In this document: piece after piece, positions 35,101 through 46,386 of the stretch
Numbering within the stretch: the first letter of the stretch is position 1
Layout of the letters: each line of letters starts with the position of its first letter
NCBI GenBank assembly: GCA_023374025.1
Contig: SIJG01000006.1
Coordinates: 1,255,814 to 1,319,813, forward strand
DNA: 64,000 bases
Direction of reading: 5' to 3'
Source of the DNA: Heterodera schachtii
Taxonomy: Eukaryota; Nematoda; Chromadorea; Rhabditida; Heteroderidae
The notes under the pieces: generated by a model
Seen by the model: the letters and a program-made list of their open reading frames with translations, nothing else
The model's database searches: none
What the model was told of the DNA's origin: nothing
Position numbers and translations under genes: made by a program

Positions 35101-37336
35101 TGGATGGGTGTTCAGGTGGAACCCATCAATCGGGTTAGAATCATTTTTCTAATGCTCTATAAATGATATTGTTCATGCAAATTTAAAGCCCGGCGAGGTT
35201 GAGCTGATGCTGAAGGGTGCCATTGACCGTGTGTTGGGAATGTGCGTCGGCTATTTGGACAACGGAGTCGCCCAACGGCCGTTGGACGTACAACGGAGAG
35301 AGCACATTTTGCACTTGGCCACCGGACTTGGCCAATCCGGGCTCAGGGGTGAGCATGAACATTTGAATGCCTCAAAATGATGCTATTGCTGTTAAGTTAT
35401 TGCAATGGCTTGTGGCAAAGACATGAACTCGTTGCATTATGTTGGTTTGGTCGGCATCATGGACCCAGTAACTCATTTTTATTGTTAAAAAATGTGTTTT
35501 TATCCATAAAATTAAGCCACGGCCTGGTTGCCGACAATCCATCGAGATGGTACAGAATGCCGGAGTCTCCGTCAAAATGGTCACCGGCGATGCGTTGGAA
35601 ACAGCGATTAGCATTGGTAGAACAAGAAATAACAGTGGAAAATGGATTTATGCATTAATAGTCTTTCAAATGAAAAAAAGGCTATAACTATGTTTTTTTG
35701 ATTTTTCTGAAAATTAATATTTTAGGATTTTAAAGGATTACAATTTTGTTACCCTGGTCAGGATCTCGAATTTATTACTGAGTCCAGTCCGGGTCCAGTT
35801 CCGAGTCACTTTCCTTATCCGAATTTTTCAATATGGTTTTTTAAATTGCAAGGCACTCGACTAAATATCTTCAACTCCGGGGACAACACTCTTTCGGGTG
35901 CTCAAATTGACGAACTTACGGACATGGATTTGGAAAGATTAATTCGCGGAGTGTCCATTTTTTACCGTTCGTCGCCAAGGCACAAACTTCGCATTGTTAA
36001 GGTCTGAACTCGACTCTTTTTTTTAATATTTCCAAATTTTTATTGCTTTACTCTTTAAGGCACTGCAAAATATCGGAGAAGTCGTCGCGATGACGGGCGA
36101 TGGGGTCAACGACGCGGTGGCATTGAAAAAGTCGGACATTGGCGGTAAATGCCAAAGACATTCACTTGCATTGTAATTTAATCGTCTTTTAAGTCGCCAT
36201 GGGCAATGGCACTGACGTGTCCAAGGAGGCAGCCGACATGGTGTTGATCAACGACGATTTCAGCACGATCAAAGCGGCCATTGAGGAGGGGAAGGGCATC
36301 TACCACAACATCACCAACTTCGTGAAGTTCCAACTTAGCACGTTAGTTGCGCCTATTTGTTACATTTACCAGTAATTAGCATTTGTTTTTCTTAAACATT
36401 TGAAAAAAAAATTTTAATTTTATCAATCGAATAGTTTTTCAAGCCCCGTTTCTGTCGTTTTAGAAGTGTTTCGGCCATTTCGCTGATTGCCATTTCCACC
36501 CTTTTCCATTTTGAAAACCCACTGAACGCAATGCAAATATTGTGGATCAACATTATCATGGACGGTCCTCCCGCGCAAAGTTTGGGCGTCGAACGAGTGG
36601 ATGCCGACATCATCCGACAGCCGCCGCGAAATGTGCGCGAACCGCTGATCAACCGATCGCTGATCATTTCAGTTGTCACTTCGGCTGCTATTATCATAGC
36701 CGGCACACTGTTCGTATTCTACAAAGAGGCTAGTAAGAAAGTGTCACACTTTTGAAGTTTCAAAGACAATGAGCAGAAAAAAGTATTTCGAATTGTTTCG
36801 CTTTCTTTGTCAGATGGCCGCCGACAATGAAATCACTCCCCGCGACACCACAATGACTTTCACTTGTTTTGTGCTGTTCGACATGTGGAATGCGCTGAGC
36901 TGTAGGAGCAGCCGTAAAATGATTTGGGAGATTGGTCTTTTCAGGTAATTCCCAAGTGGGAATGGTCAAATCGATTCATTGTTCGCTTAAATTATTAGCA
37001 ATCGGATGTTCTGTTTGTCCTGTCTTCGGTTCTCTGTTGTGCCAGTGCCTTGTCATTTACTTCAGACCACTTCAGCGAATATTCCAAACCGAGGCACTCA
37101 CTATAAAAGGTGAAGGACTGAAATGGATTTCCATTTTGATAAACTCATTCCCATTCTTAGATTTGGCTTTTCTAACGCTTTTGACTTCTTCTGTGTTTGT
37201 GTTTAACGAGGGAAGAAAATATTTCCATTTACGTCGTCAGAGGATTAAACAACAGTTTCAAGGGGAGGGTGCGCAATTCGCTTCGGTTGACAGTCAACAA
37301 AAGTCCAAGAGGGCTAACGGAGGAAGCAGAAGATGA
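32121..37336 (+). CDS. Secretory-pathway Ca2+/Mn2+-transporting ATPase (SPCA, P2A type)
   Basis: Pumps Ca2+ and Mn2+ into the Golgi. Landmarks in order: [18 protein letters not shown] before M1; [47 protein letters not shown]; the M4 motif [21 protein letters not shown] with the phosphorylated Asp; [55 protein letters not shown]; and [18 protein letters not shown]. The last points to SPCA rather than SERCA. An N-terminal Lys/Glu-rich extension encoded near 32121-32358 joins in phase to [12 protein letters not shown], but the start codon is uncertain. Two oddities are seen. An intron at about 33461-33503 would need a CG acceptor to join VAVLI to [10 protein letters not shown]. The exon at about 37000 has one base too many between SNRMFC and VFGSLLCQ, breaking the frame. 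The rest looks like a working pump. The Caenorhabditis orthologue is pmr-1. Confidence 0.9.
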
Positions 37337-37339
37337 AGA

Positions 37340-38070
37340 GAATGTACAGCAGTTGCCAAATAATTTGGATCATGTTAAAGCTATAGAGGAACAGCAAATT
37401 GATTGAGTTATACTGGATGAACGGGCTTATCACAAATTCACATTTTTGTTGTAATAAATTGTACAAGAACATAAACAGACATTATAACAAACGACTTAAA
37501 ATCACTTTTCCAACAAATAGCTTAATAAAATTATGTTATAAAATATGTAAAGCACGTGTCCCGACATTTGCGCCTTTGTCCAAAATCGGCTTCAAAATTA
37601 AGTTTTTTAATTCGCGATCGCCTAAACAGCTTTTAAATAAGCGATATGAGTGCTTTTTGATCATTGATCGTCAATGATTTTTTTTTAAATAATAAATTTC
37701 AAACGACAATTAATGTTCCTAATAAACTAGAAGTGTTTTCTTAATTATTTGATTTGTGGGAGTGCTTTTTTCAACCCATTATTTGTCCTCTCTCCCATCC
37801 ATTTTTGTTTTTGTGTGACTCAACTGTAAATAAAATAAAAACAATTGATCGAGATCATAATTTATTTATCTTCAAAAATCTGATTCTTAGACGACGGTTC
37901 AATCCCGAAGCCATTTGGCCACATCACGGTCCAAAGCGCTTTCCGCAAAAAAATTATTTCATATCGTTTGTTAGAGACCGAGAGACCTGAGGATTCGAAT
38001 GATTTATCATTTGTTAGATTTGGTGAAGTATAAGTATTCTTGAATTTTACCCCCAACTCGTTTTTACGTG
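37340..38070. other. 3' flank of SPCA, AT-rich, no gene seen
   Basis: An AATAAA at about 37453 may serve the SPCA gene. The rest shows no coding sequence I recognise. Confidence 0.5.
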
Positions 38071-38077
38071 TTATATG

Positions 38078-38690
38078 TAGAGACCGACTAAAAAGGCACC
38101 AAAAATCGCGAAAAGGCACTATAAAAGACACGAAAAAATTGAAAAAAAGGCACGAAAATCCCGAAAAAGGCATGAAAAAAGGCATTTAAACTTTTTTTAT
38201 TAAGGATTTTTAGGGAGCAAAACACGTAAAACTTAACCAAATAACTTAATTTTGGTTGTTTAAATGATTCATAAATATTTTATAATGTTTATCGAATAGG
38301 AAAATTTTAAAACAAATTTCTTATCAAGAAAAAAAATGAAATTTTGGCGATAAATTTTTGAGAAAATTTTTTTAATTCTTAGGGGTGTATTTTCTGAAAT
38401 TTTGCAATTCTTAGGGGTGTATTTTCTGAAAATTTTTCAAGTCATTTCTTTTGGGTGTATTTTCCCGATTTTATTGCAATTTTTTATGGAATTTTTCGGA
38501 AAAAAACGCCAAAAAGGCACCAAAAAGGAAAAATGCCAAAAAAGGCATTTAAGGCACGAAAATCCCGAAAAAGGCATAATAAAAGTCAACGTAGGAGCCT
38601 CAAACTAAGTGGAAAATGCGTTATTTATGCTTAATATATCGAAACTAGTGCGCAGAAAAAAAAGGCATATGCCTCAAAAGCCGGTCTCTA
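38078..38690. mobile_element. hAT-like element, TAGAGACCG ends
   Basis: A 613-bp element with exact duplication GTTATATG (38070-38077 and 38691-38698) and ends TAGAGACCGAC / GCCGGTCTCTA. Subterminal arrays of AAAAAGGCAC and CGAAAATCCCG occur on both sides. It has the same terminal motif as the 165-bp element at 54008-54172. No coding sequence. Confidence 0.88.
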
Positions 38691-38865
38691 GTTATATGGA
38701 ACTGTCTAACTTCTTGCTGTTTGCACTCCTACATAAATATATAAACAAAAAACGAGTTGGATTTGTACCGTTTTTCAGGATAGTGTGTTAAGCGAACAAT
38801 ACCAAATTCCTTTTTTTAATTTTGATATTTATATATCAAATTATCTGTCCTGCAGTTTTAGCAGA

Positions 38866-39689
38866 ATGGGCATTTTAACTGCTTCAAAAGTGTGCACTTT
38901 GCCACGGCTTTCTTCCGCTCGCTCTATGACTTGGTGGTGGGGCCCGGAGAAAAACAATGGGCGCGAAGTTGTTGGCCCCACTTTCCACGGGGATGAAGTG
39001 TGTTGACTTGTCAATTGTCAAATTATTATTTGTAATAATTTGGTTTCCGATAGTTTTACCAAGATCGTCTTGACCGTTGGTACCCGTCCATTCGATTTCG
39101 CAAAAATGACGAAGTGATCACGCCCATTCGCCACAAGGAATTGGGAGATTGGAAGAAGTTGAGCATTGAGGAGAAGAAGCTTATCTACCGCTACTCCTTC
39201 CGTCAAACTTTGGTCACATTTCGTACATTTTCTTTGGCATTAGCATTATTTCGATTCGATAGCGTATTATTGTTTTTTTTCTGTTTAGGCCGAGTTTGAG
39301 GCATTGACGCCTTATGGCTATCTCACAGTCACTTTGTTCTTTTCTTTGCTTGGGCTTACTATTCTGTACACTTCGTTTGTTAGGACTTACGGTATTCAAT
39401 TATGGGTACTTTGGACTCATTTATATTTTTGAACAGTGACAAAATTCAATGACCGATTGCCTGACACTTTCGATGATGAATATAAAGTTTGTTTTGAAGT
39501 TTTGAGTAATTTTCAAAGCAAACAAAAGTATTTTAGGAAAGTCAGGCCGAGCGCCGTGTGGTACTGGAAAGGGTAAGCAAATTGCGATGCCATATGAATC
39601 CTTTGAGAATTATTCGCAAAAAAATTTAGGGCAATCCTTATGGACCGGCCTACTATTACGATTACGAGAAAAATCGTTGGAAGGACTGA
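38866..39689 (+). CDS. cox-4: Cytochrome c oxidase subunit IV
   Basis: Nuclear-encoded inner-membrane subunit of respiratory complex IV. The start at 38866 follows directly after a TTTTAG acceptor-like site, compatible with trans-splicing. Exon 1 (38866-38997) encodes a basic presequence-like N terminus and EVVGPTFHGDE. Exon 2 encodes FYQDRLDRWYPSIRF and ELGDWKKLSIEEKKLIYRYSFRQT, matching the family's W..LS..EK..LYR..F. The next exons give AEFEALTPYGYL, one membrane span (VTLFFSLLGLTILYTSF), LPDTFDDEYK and ESQAERRVVLER. The last exon ends NPYGPAYYYDYEKNRWKD, corresponding to the family's WDYEKNEWKK. Length and topology are as expected. The SMARCAD1-like gene begins about 300 bp downstream on the same strand. 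Confidence 0.9.
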
Positions 39690-39985
39690 AGTGGACGGAA
39701 AAGTCCTACTCGAAATTCGTTGGAGCGTTTTTTAATTTTAGGGGATTTTTAATGGACATTTCAAATTTGCACATTTTTTCGTAAATTTCTTATTCAGTTT
39801 TTACGAATGATAAAGTTGGGTTTCAGTTTTTAATTGTTGTTAATTTTTTGTAAGTAAAAAATGTTTTTTATTCGTATAAAATACTGCCATTTGCTCTTTT
39901 TTTTAATAATTTTGTTTTAGCTTTCCAAGTTAAGCCCCTAACTTTTATTTGTCATCGTCACCAGTCCAATTAAAATCTCGTCCTT

Positions 39986-42900
39986 ATGCCTGCTTCGCAC
40001 TCGAACAAAGAAGGGGCTCACAATCAGTCATCCGAAAGCGCACGGCGCCATTTGCAACTTCCATCGCCTCCACCCGATGATTTTCAGGTCATTTGGAAGG
40101 CAAATAAACATTTGAATTCATTGATCAGTCAAAGAGTTCGATTTGTTCACAGGTTAGTCGTCGGGCTGTGCTTTTGTCATCGGACGAAGAGGACGAAGAC
40201 AGCGACGAATCTCCGTCAAAGGTGGACAACTCACATTTAGTCTAAGTGTGCCACTTTTATATAACAAATACCCTTTTTTAGCCGTCCAGTTCAGCAGCAG
40301 CACCAAGGGAGAACCGTGGCAGGGCAATTTTATTGTCCGAGGAGGAGGAAGAGCCGCAGGGGGAGGAGACGGAATGGTTGGGGAAGAAGAGTGCCGCCAG
40401 TGCTGGCCCATCAACTACAGAAAGGAAACGCGAAAAAAAGGTGACCGACCGTAAGGCGGGAGTAATTTTGAAATTAAAAACAAATAAATTAAAGAAGCCC
40501 GAAGCCCATGGGATGCTGAAGTCATTGAAGCTGAAGGCGAAGAAGTTGAGGGAGAAGCAGAAGAAACGGCGGAGAAAGGATCGGATGCGAAGTGACGAAG
40601 AGGAGGGCGAGGCGATGGACTCGGACGGGTCCAACGACGGAGACGGCGATATGCGCGCAGACAGTTACGACAGTGAGGACAGCGATGTTAGTGCACACAT
40701 TGTGTTGGGGAAACATTTTCAAAGCATATAGAAATGATTACGCCATTTTTCAAACAGGCGAACGAACACATTTCCGCCCGTCAATTGAAATTGATGCGCG
40801 AATTGGAGCAGAAATGTGTGGAATTTCTGAATGAGTCTGATGTGACAGAACTGAACGCTTGCGAGAAATTCAACGACAAATTCGTTGCTTTTGTGCTCGC
40901 CAATCGCCCATTCGAAAACTTCAGAGATTTGGTGATTTGTAGCAATTTGGAATTCAAATCATAATTAAATTTGGAATGAGTAAAAATTGGTTTAATCACT
41001 TTAGAAATCCAAGCTTACCGTCGCACCGGGAAGGAAGGCTGGCGCGGGAGCATTTGTTCGTTTGTTGGACAACTATTTGGAATGGTTGGAGAACAGAGGC
41101 ATTTTGGATAAAGTGTTGGACGACTGTCGCAAGCACAGCAAAGTGATCGAAAAGGCGCTGGACGAAAGCGAAGGAAGTGCGCCGGTGGAGAGACCAGCCG
41201 GACTGAACCCGAGGTGAACGACGGATTCGAATTGATTTAACCCATTTTTTACAAATGAAAAACAATTTGTTTTTTGCAGCTGTTCTCTTCATCCCTACCA
41301 ACAAATTGGTCTGAATTGGCTTATTTTGATGAGTCGGCTTGGGATGAATGCCATTCTGGCTGACGAAATGGTTTGTGCTTGTTCAATTTAAAAACAACAC
41401 ATTGTGTGACTTTTGCTTGTTAGGGTCTCGGCAAAACCATACAAGTCATCGCCTTCCTCGCCTGGGCCAAGAGTCAACAAGAGGTTGAGCCTCGTCTGCG
41501 CGGACCGCATCTGATTGTTGTGCCTTCGTCCACCATCGAAAATTGGTTGGAAAAATCAACTCTTCTCATTTTGTTACCTATTGAGCTTAAAGGATGCAAG
41601 AAATTGCCCATTGGGCCCCCTCTCTGCGCGTGCTCACTTATTACGGTTCAATTGATGAACGAATGCAATTGCGTCACAGTGCTTGGCGGCATTCGGTGCG
41701 TTTATTTCTTATTGGATCAACATTTTGGGTGTTCGAATGGAGCATTATTGGTTGACTGTTAATATTTGATTTAGGTCGATGTGATCCTCTCCACTTACAA
41801 CATGGTCATCTCGCGGCCAGAGGACCGAAAATTTTTCAAAAAATTTTCCCTCAATTACGTCATCTATGACGAGGGGTGAGTTTATTGACAAACATACGTG
41901 TGCAAGGGGGGGGGGGTCAGGAAAAGGGTCGTGCGTTCGGCGATGACCCCCCCCCCCCCCCTCCCCCTAGGGGGGTCAGCGTCAAATTTTTTGCGGTCGA
42001 CCATTTTTGCCCCGGTGAAGACCTTTTTTTTGCTTTTCAAGACCTTTTTTTTTGCGGAGCCCTTTTGTCAACGGCCGGCCATTTTTTGCGCGACCATCTT
42101 TTGCATTTTTCATGCCAGTTTTTTTGCGTTGCACTTTTTCCAAAAAACTTTTGGGGAACGGGGGGGGGGGGGGGTCCGGCGGTGCCGATAGGCGCCGCCG
42201 GGAAAATTTGATTATGATTTGTTAGCAGATTTTCACAAAAAAATGCCACAATTTTTGCGATTTTGGGTCAACTTTTACGAGAATTTAGGAATTTTTAATG
42301 AGATTTAAAAAAATAGGCAAAATTTTAGGAATTATTCAGCCCCTCTTCTTGCGTTCGAACGCACGAGGAAAGGATGTCGAACGCAGAAAAATTGGAAAAT
42401 TTTGGCGAAATTTCTTAGGAAAATAGTCAATTTTCAAGTCCCCACTTTTGCGTTCGACAAATCGCCCTCAGGGTTAGGCGAACGCAATGCGCGACCCTTT
42501 TCTTGAACTTGCCGCTCCCTTTTCTCGTTTTTTCCCCTTTCCTTTGCCTTTTCTCTCTCTTTTTTCTTTCCTTTTTTTCCTTTCTCCCTTTTTTCTCGAC
42601 CCCCCCCCCCCCCGCCTCGTGCGTCCGACACCCTCCGACCCCTTGCGTTCGGCGTCACGACCCCCCCCCCCCCCTGCCCCCCCCTTGCACAGCTATGTTG
42701 ACAAAAGAGCAGTTCGTTTCCCTCCCCACGAATTAGTTTTTCGCGTATTTTTAGAAAATATTTGTTTGATTTTTCAAAATATTTCTCAGTTTCGGATTGT
42801 GTGATAGGGAGGGGGAGCGGGGTAAATGAAAGTTGTTAATTGAGTTGAATGGTTTTTCTTATCGCCAGACATATGCTTCGGAATTGTGCTACGCAGCGGT

Positions 42901-45233
42901 ACACAAATCTGATGAAAGTGCGCGGGAAGCGCAAAATTCTGGTGACCGGAACACCTCTTCAGAACAATCTCGTTGAGTTGATCTCACTGATGTACTTTAC
43001 CATGCGACAACTGTTCGACAGAGTACGTTTTGTAGGGAATCAACAAATATTATTTTTATGACACTATTTCCTTAATATTATTCCCAATTCTTCAGTATTG
43101 TGATGACATTACGTCATTACTTCAAATGTTCGCCATGCGTGCCAAGGTTTTGATGGAAAAATCGCAAAACAAAGGACGTAATGCCAAAAAACCATCAAAA
43201 AATGAGTCCAAAAACGAGGATGGGGGAGAGGAAGAAATGCCAGAAGAGGTCGACAAAGACAATGGACTGTATGAAAAGCACAAAATTGGACAAGCGAAAA
43301 GCATTCTCCAACCATTTATTCTCCGGCGCTTAAAGACAGAGGTGTTCAAGTATTATATTTTAATTGGTTGTAGATTTTTTCAAATGTTATCCTTTATTAA
43401 TTATTTCTTTTCCTTTTAAGGTTTTGGTCAGTTTGCCGGCCAAGCACTGAACACATCGAATTCTGCGAACTGAGCCCAATTCAAGTTGAGCTTTATGAGG
43501 AATTAATGGACATATTGCGCGCTCGTCGCTCCTCAACATCGGGCAACGAAGACGGAGGCGCAATGATGGGCTTTATGATGCAAATGAGACAGGTGGCCAA
43601 CCACCCGTTGCTGTACCGACGCTTTTACGACGATGACAAAGTCGAGGAAATGGCGAGGATTCTATGCCAAAGGGTAAGCTAAATTATGTATATCCATTAT
43701 TATTTACACAAATCTATGGGATTAAAAATTTATTCTATTTATAACCAAATATTTTCCTCGCAATTGTCTTATAAAATTTAGGAGAAATTCTACGAGAACA
43801 AACGTTCCGATTACGTGGCGGAGGCATTAGCATTTGAGACGGACATTGCATTGCATACGTTATGCCAAAAGTTTTCTGATTCTATTGGTCATTTTTCATT
43901 GGACGAACGTTTGGCATTAGACTCTGGCAAATTTTGGAAATTGGACACTCTTCTTCCCGAAATTTTGCGTAAAAAAGTATACAAAAAAGGAAATTGCTTA
44001 ATTTATATTTTGACGTTTAGGAAAAAGTGTTGATCTTTTCTCAGTTTACTTCTCTGCTGGACATTCTCGAGCTGTACATGCACTGCCATAGTTATGCCTT
44101 TTTGCGACTGGATGGGAGTACCCCTGTACTTGAAAGGTCCAATTTGTAATAATTTTACAACAAATGTTCCTTCAATTGTTATTTCCACTCTTTCAGACAG
44201 GAATTGATCAACAAGTTCAACAACGAATCTACGCATTTTTCCATCTTTTTGTTGTCCACAAAGGCGGGCGGATTGGGCATAAATTTGACGGCAGCAAATC
44301 ACATTATCATCCACGACATTGACTTCAACCCGTACAATGACAAGCAGGCTGAAGACAGATGCCATCGAATGGGACAAACGAAGTGAGCGAAAATGGACGG
44401 AAAACATTTTAATTCTTCTATTTTTTTGGTTGTAAGTAAATTATTACTTGTCCAGGGACGTGCATGTTTTTCGGCTGATCAGCAAAAACACCATTGAAGA
44501 GCAGATTCTGACCCTGGCCCATCAGAAGTTGGCGTTGGAAAGGGATGTGACGAGCAGCAGCGGGGGCGAGCAACAAAAGGGTATGGCAAAGTTAACTTGT
44601 CACACAATGTAACATAGTAATTAGTGTTTGAGGCAATTATGTAGATTGTGGTCCCGACGAAAAATAAGTTTAAAAATTTTATTTTAATGTTTCCTGAGGC
44701 GAAAAATGCGCTGATTACGAATCTGAGCTCAGATTTTGAAAATTTGTCTGATTTTTCATTCACGAATCTGAACTCAGATTACGAAAAATCAATGTTTTGT
44801 ATATGATTTTTCTTCAAGTATCATAAAAAAAGTTGCAGCCAAGCGGGCTCGAACTCTAGACCCCCTTTCAAATGACCCCTAAGGACCAGTAATTAAATTT
44901 CAAAAAAAATTAAAAACTTGGGGTTTTCAGTTGTTCAATAGCTCATTCGAAAGCTCTTTTTCAGTTCTACAACACCTTTGTATGAGTTTTTTACGCCCAA
45001 CTAATTTTCTTGAAATTTTGAAAAATTCTAGGTACTTGATGAAAAAATCTGAGCTCAGATTCGTAATCAGCGCATTTTTTCACCCCAGTAAAAATAAAAA
45101 TTTTAAACTTATTTTTCGTCGGGACCACAATTCTACACAATTGCCGTGTTTGATAATATTTGTTATTTTAGCCAATGGGCTGTCTAAACAAATGGTGGAC
45201 GAACTTCTTACCCAAACATTGAAGCGCCATTAA
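39986..45233 (+). CDS. SMARCAD1/Fun30-type SNF2 chromatin remodeller
   Basis: SNF2-family ATPase that slides nucleosomes and acts in heterochromatin upkeep and DNA-end resection. The N-terminal 250 or so residues are acidic and Lys-rich ([17 protein letters not shown]). Helicase motifs: [31 protein letters not shown] (motif I, split by an intron), [33 protein letters not shown] (motif II), [15 protein letters not shown], then the lobe-2 motifs [70 protein letters not shown] and [20 protein letters not shown]. The C terminus is [12 protein letters not shown]. The Fun30-type RRLK..VL.SLP and CHR.GQ..V segments distinguish it from other SNF2 groups. The intron at 41876-42868 falls inside DEGH and is mostly a hAT-like insertion. 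The last intron holds a foldback repeat. Confidence 0.9.
41893..42697. mobile_element. hAT-like element in SMARCAD1 intron
   Basis: An 805-bp element with exact duplication TTGACAAA (41885-41892 and 42698-42705). Ends are CATACGTGTGCAAGGGG and CCCCTTGCACAGCTATG, the same family as 27238-27667. Contains long C and G runs and the shared GC hairpin at 42176-42201 in the opposite orientation. It accounts for most of a 993-nt intron. Confidence 0.88.
44641..45140. repeat. Foldback (CCCGACGAAAA family) in SMARCAD1 last intron
   Basis: The left arm (GTGGTCCCGACGAAAAATAA ... GCGCTGATTACGAATCTGAG) is inverted on the right (CTCAGATTCGTAATCAGCGC ... TTATTTTTCGTCGGGACCAC). The middle, read on the minus strand, contains AGAGTTCGAGCCCGCTTGGC, closely matching GGGGTTCGAATCCGCTTGGA in the copy at 2971-3620. 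Confidence 0.85.
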
Positions 45234-45638
45234 CACGGTTTTGCAGTCAGTGATGAGATGTGTGACAAACAGTAAATTTTAATTGGAAATGGATATTGCC
45301 TTCTTTCATCTGTCTGTGTTTATTATAATAACTCATATATTATGTTGTTTTTGGGTTGTTTAACCTCTGCCAGTCCCATTAGTTTTCCTTCCTTTTCCAC
45401 TAATATTGTTCGACAATTTGTTCAAGTCAATTCTTCAACCCCACTGCTGATGGAAAGTGACACCGAATTAAAACCAAAGAACACTTTGTCACCATTGATG
45501 GTGAATATTTTCTTTTCCGTTGTTGTAATATGATCTGTATTTTTGACATAAATGAAATCATTTGATAGTTACAAAAAACAAATAAATTATTTGAAACTTT
45601 TCTCTAAAACTCACTATTACTTTATTTTAACGACTGAA

Positions 45639-46307
45639 ATGGATAATTATGCTGAAAAAAGAGTCAAAATATTCAATTTTGAAAAACAAAAACGACGTGA
45701 GCGTCCCATTCGGCGTCGGGCGCCGGAGAATTTGCTGCGAAGAGCGGGCGGGCTGAAGAAATGTACGGACTTAAGGTACGAGTTGGGCGGTCCTTTTGAT
45801 GCGTCAGTTTCAATTTCTTTAGGTATGAGCAGTTCAGTCCCCTCTACCAGCTGTGGTTGTCCTACTTCAAAAAGGTGCTCAACAACATCGGCCTGCGAAT
45901 GGACGAACGGTTGTTGAGGGTTGATTACCACGGAGCACTGATGAGAGTCGGAGACGCACCGAACAAAACGCAGGTGGATGGAGAAAACATGGGGAAAAGG
46001 TAATGAAGATTTCGGGAAAGTTCCAAAACAGATTGGGTTGCATGGCATTGTGCTCCACGAGTCCAAATCCACTTTTCAAATGATCACCAAACGGAACCGA
46101 CTCATCGGCAAGTCCATTCATTTTTTAAGATAAAATTGATTATTGTAGTACGCTGTCCATTTAGTAATCGCCAAGGAGAATGCCACATTTCAATTTGTGG
46201 TCGATGGGAAATTGTTTACTCTCTTTGGCAACGCCATGCGACAAAGAACGCATTTGAGAGGAAGGAAAGCGAAGGTGCCCACCACGATTCCTTTCTTGTT
46301 GGATTAA
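45639..46307 (+). CDS. pop-4: RNase P/MRP protein subunit POP4 (Rpp29)
   Basis: Protein subunit of RNase P and RNase MRP, which process tRNA 5' ends and pre-rRNA. Exons: 45639-45775, a second from about 45823, a third from about 46032 to 46107, and the last from 46165 to the TAA at 46305-46307. The N-terminal part is basic (KQKRRERPIRRRAPENLLRR), then LYQLWLSYFKKVLNNIGL and LLRVDYHGALMRVG. The Sm-like barrel of the family is clear in GLHGIVLHESKSTFQMITKR followed by RLIVIAKENATFQF and KLFTLFGNAMRQR. The third intron begins with GCAAGT (GC donor). An upstream in-frame ATG at 45552 is possible but adds non-conserved residues. Convergent with the dUTPase gene, with 80 bp between stop codons. Confidence 0.9.
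46108..46164 (+). other. GC-AG intron in POP4
   Basis: The exon ends CATCG, the intron begins GCAAGT (the consensus GC donor) and ends TTTAG. Removal joins RLI to VIAKEN in frame. 57 nt. Confidence 0.85.
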
Positions 46308-46386
46308 TTTATGAAACGATTTATTCAAAATAAGAGAATTATGAAATTAAATTGTCATTCTCCTCCCCCCACCCCTCATTCATCGA

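Noticed and set aside
45552..45638. Upstream ATG for POP4
   Set aside because: It would add a hydrophobic, non-conserved leader; the ATG at 45639 starts the basic N terminus typical of the family.
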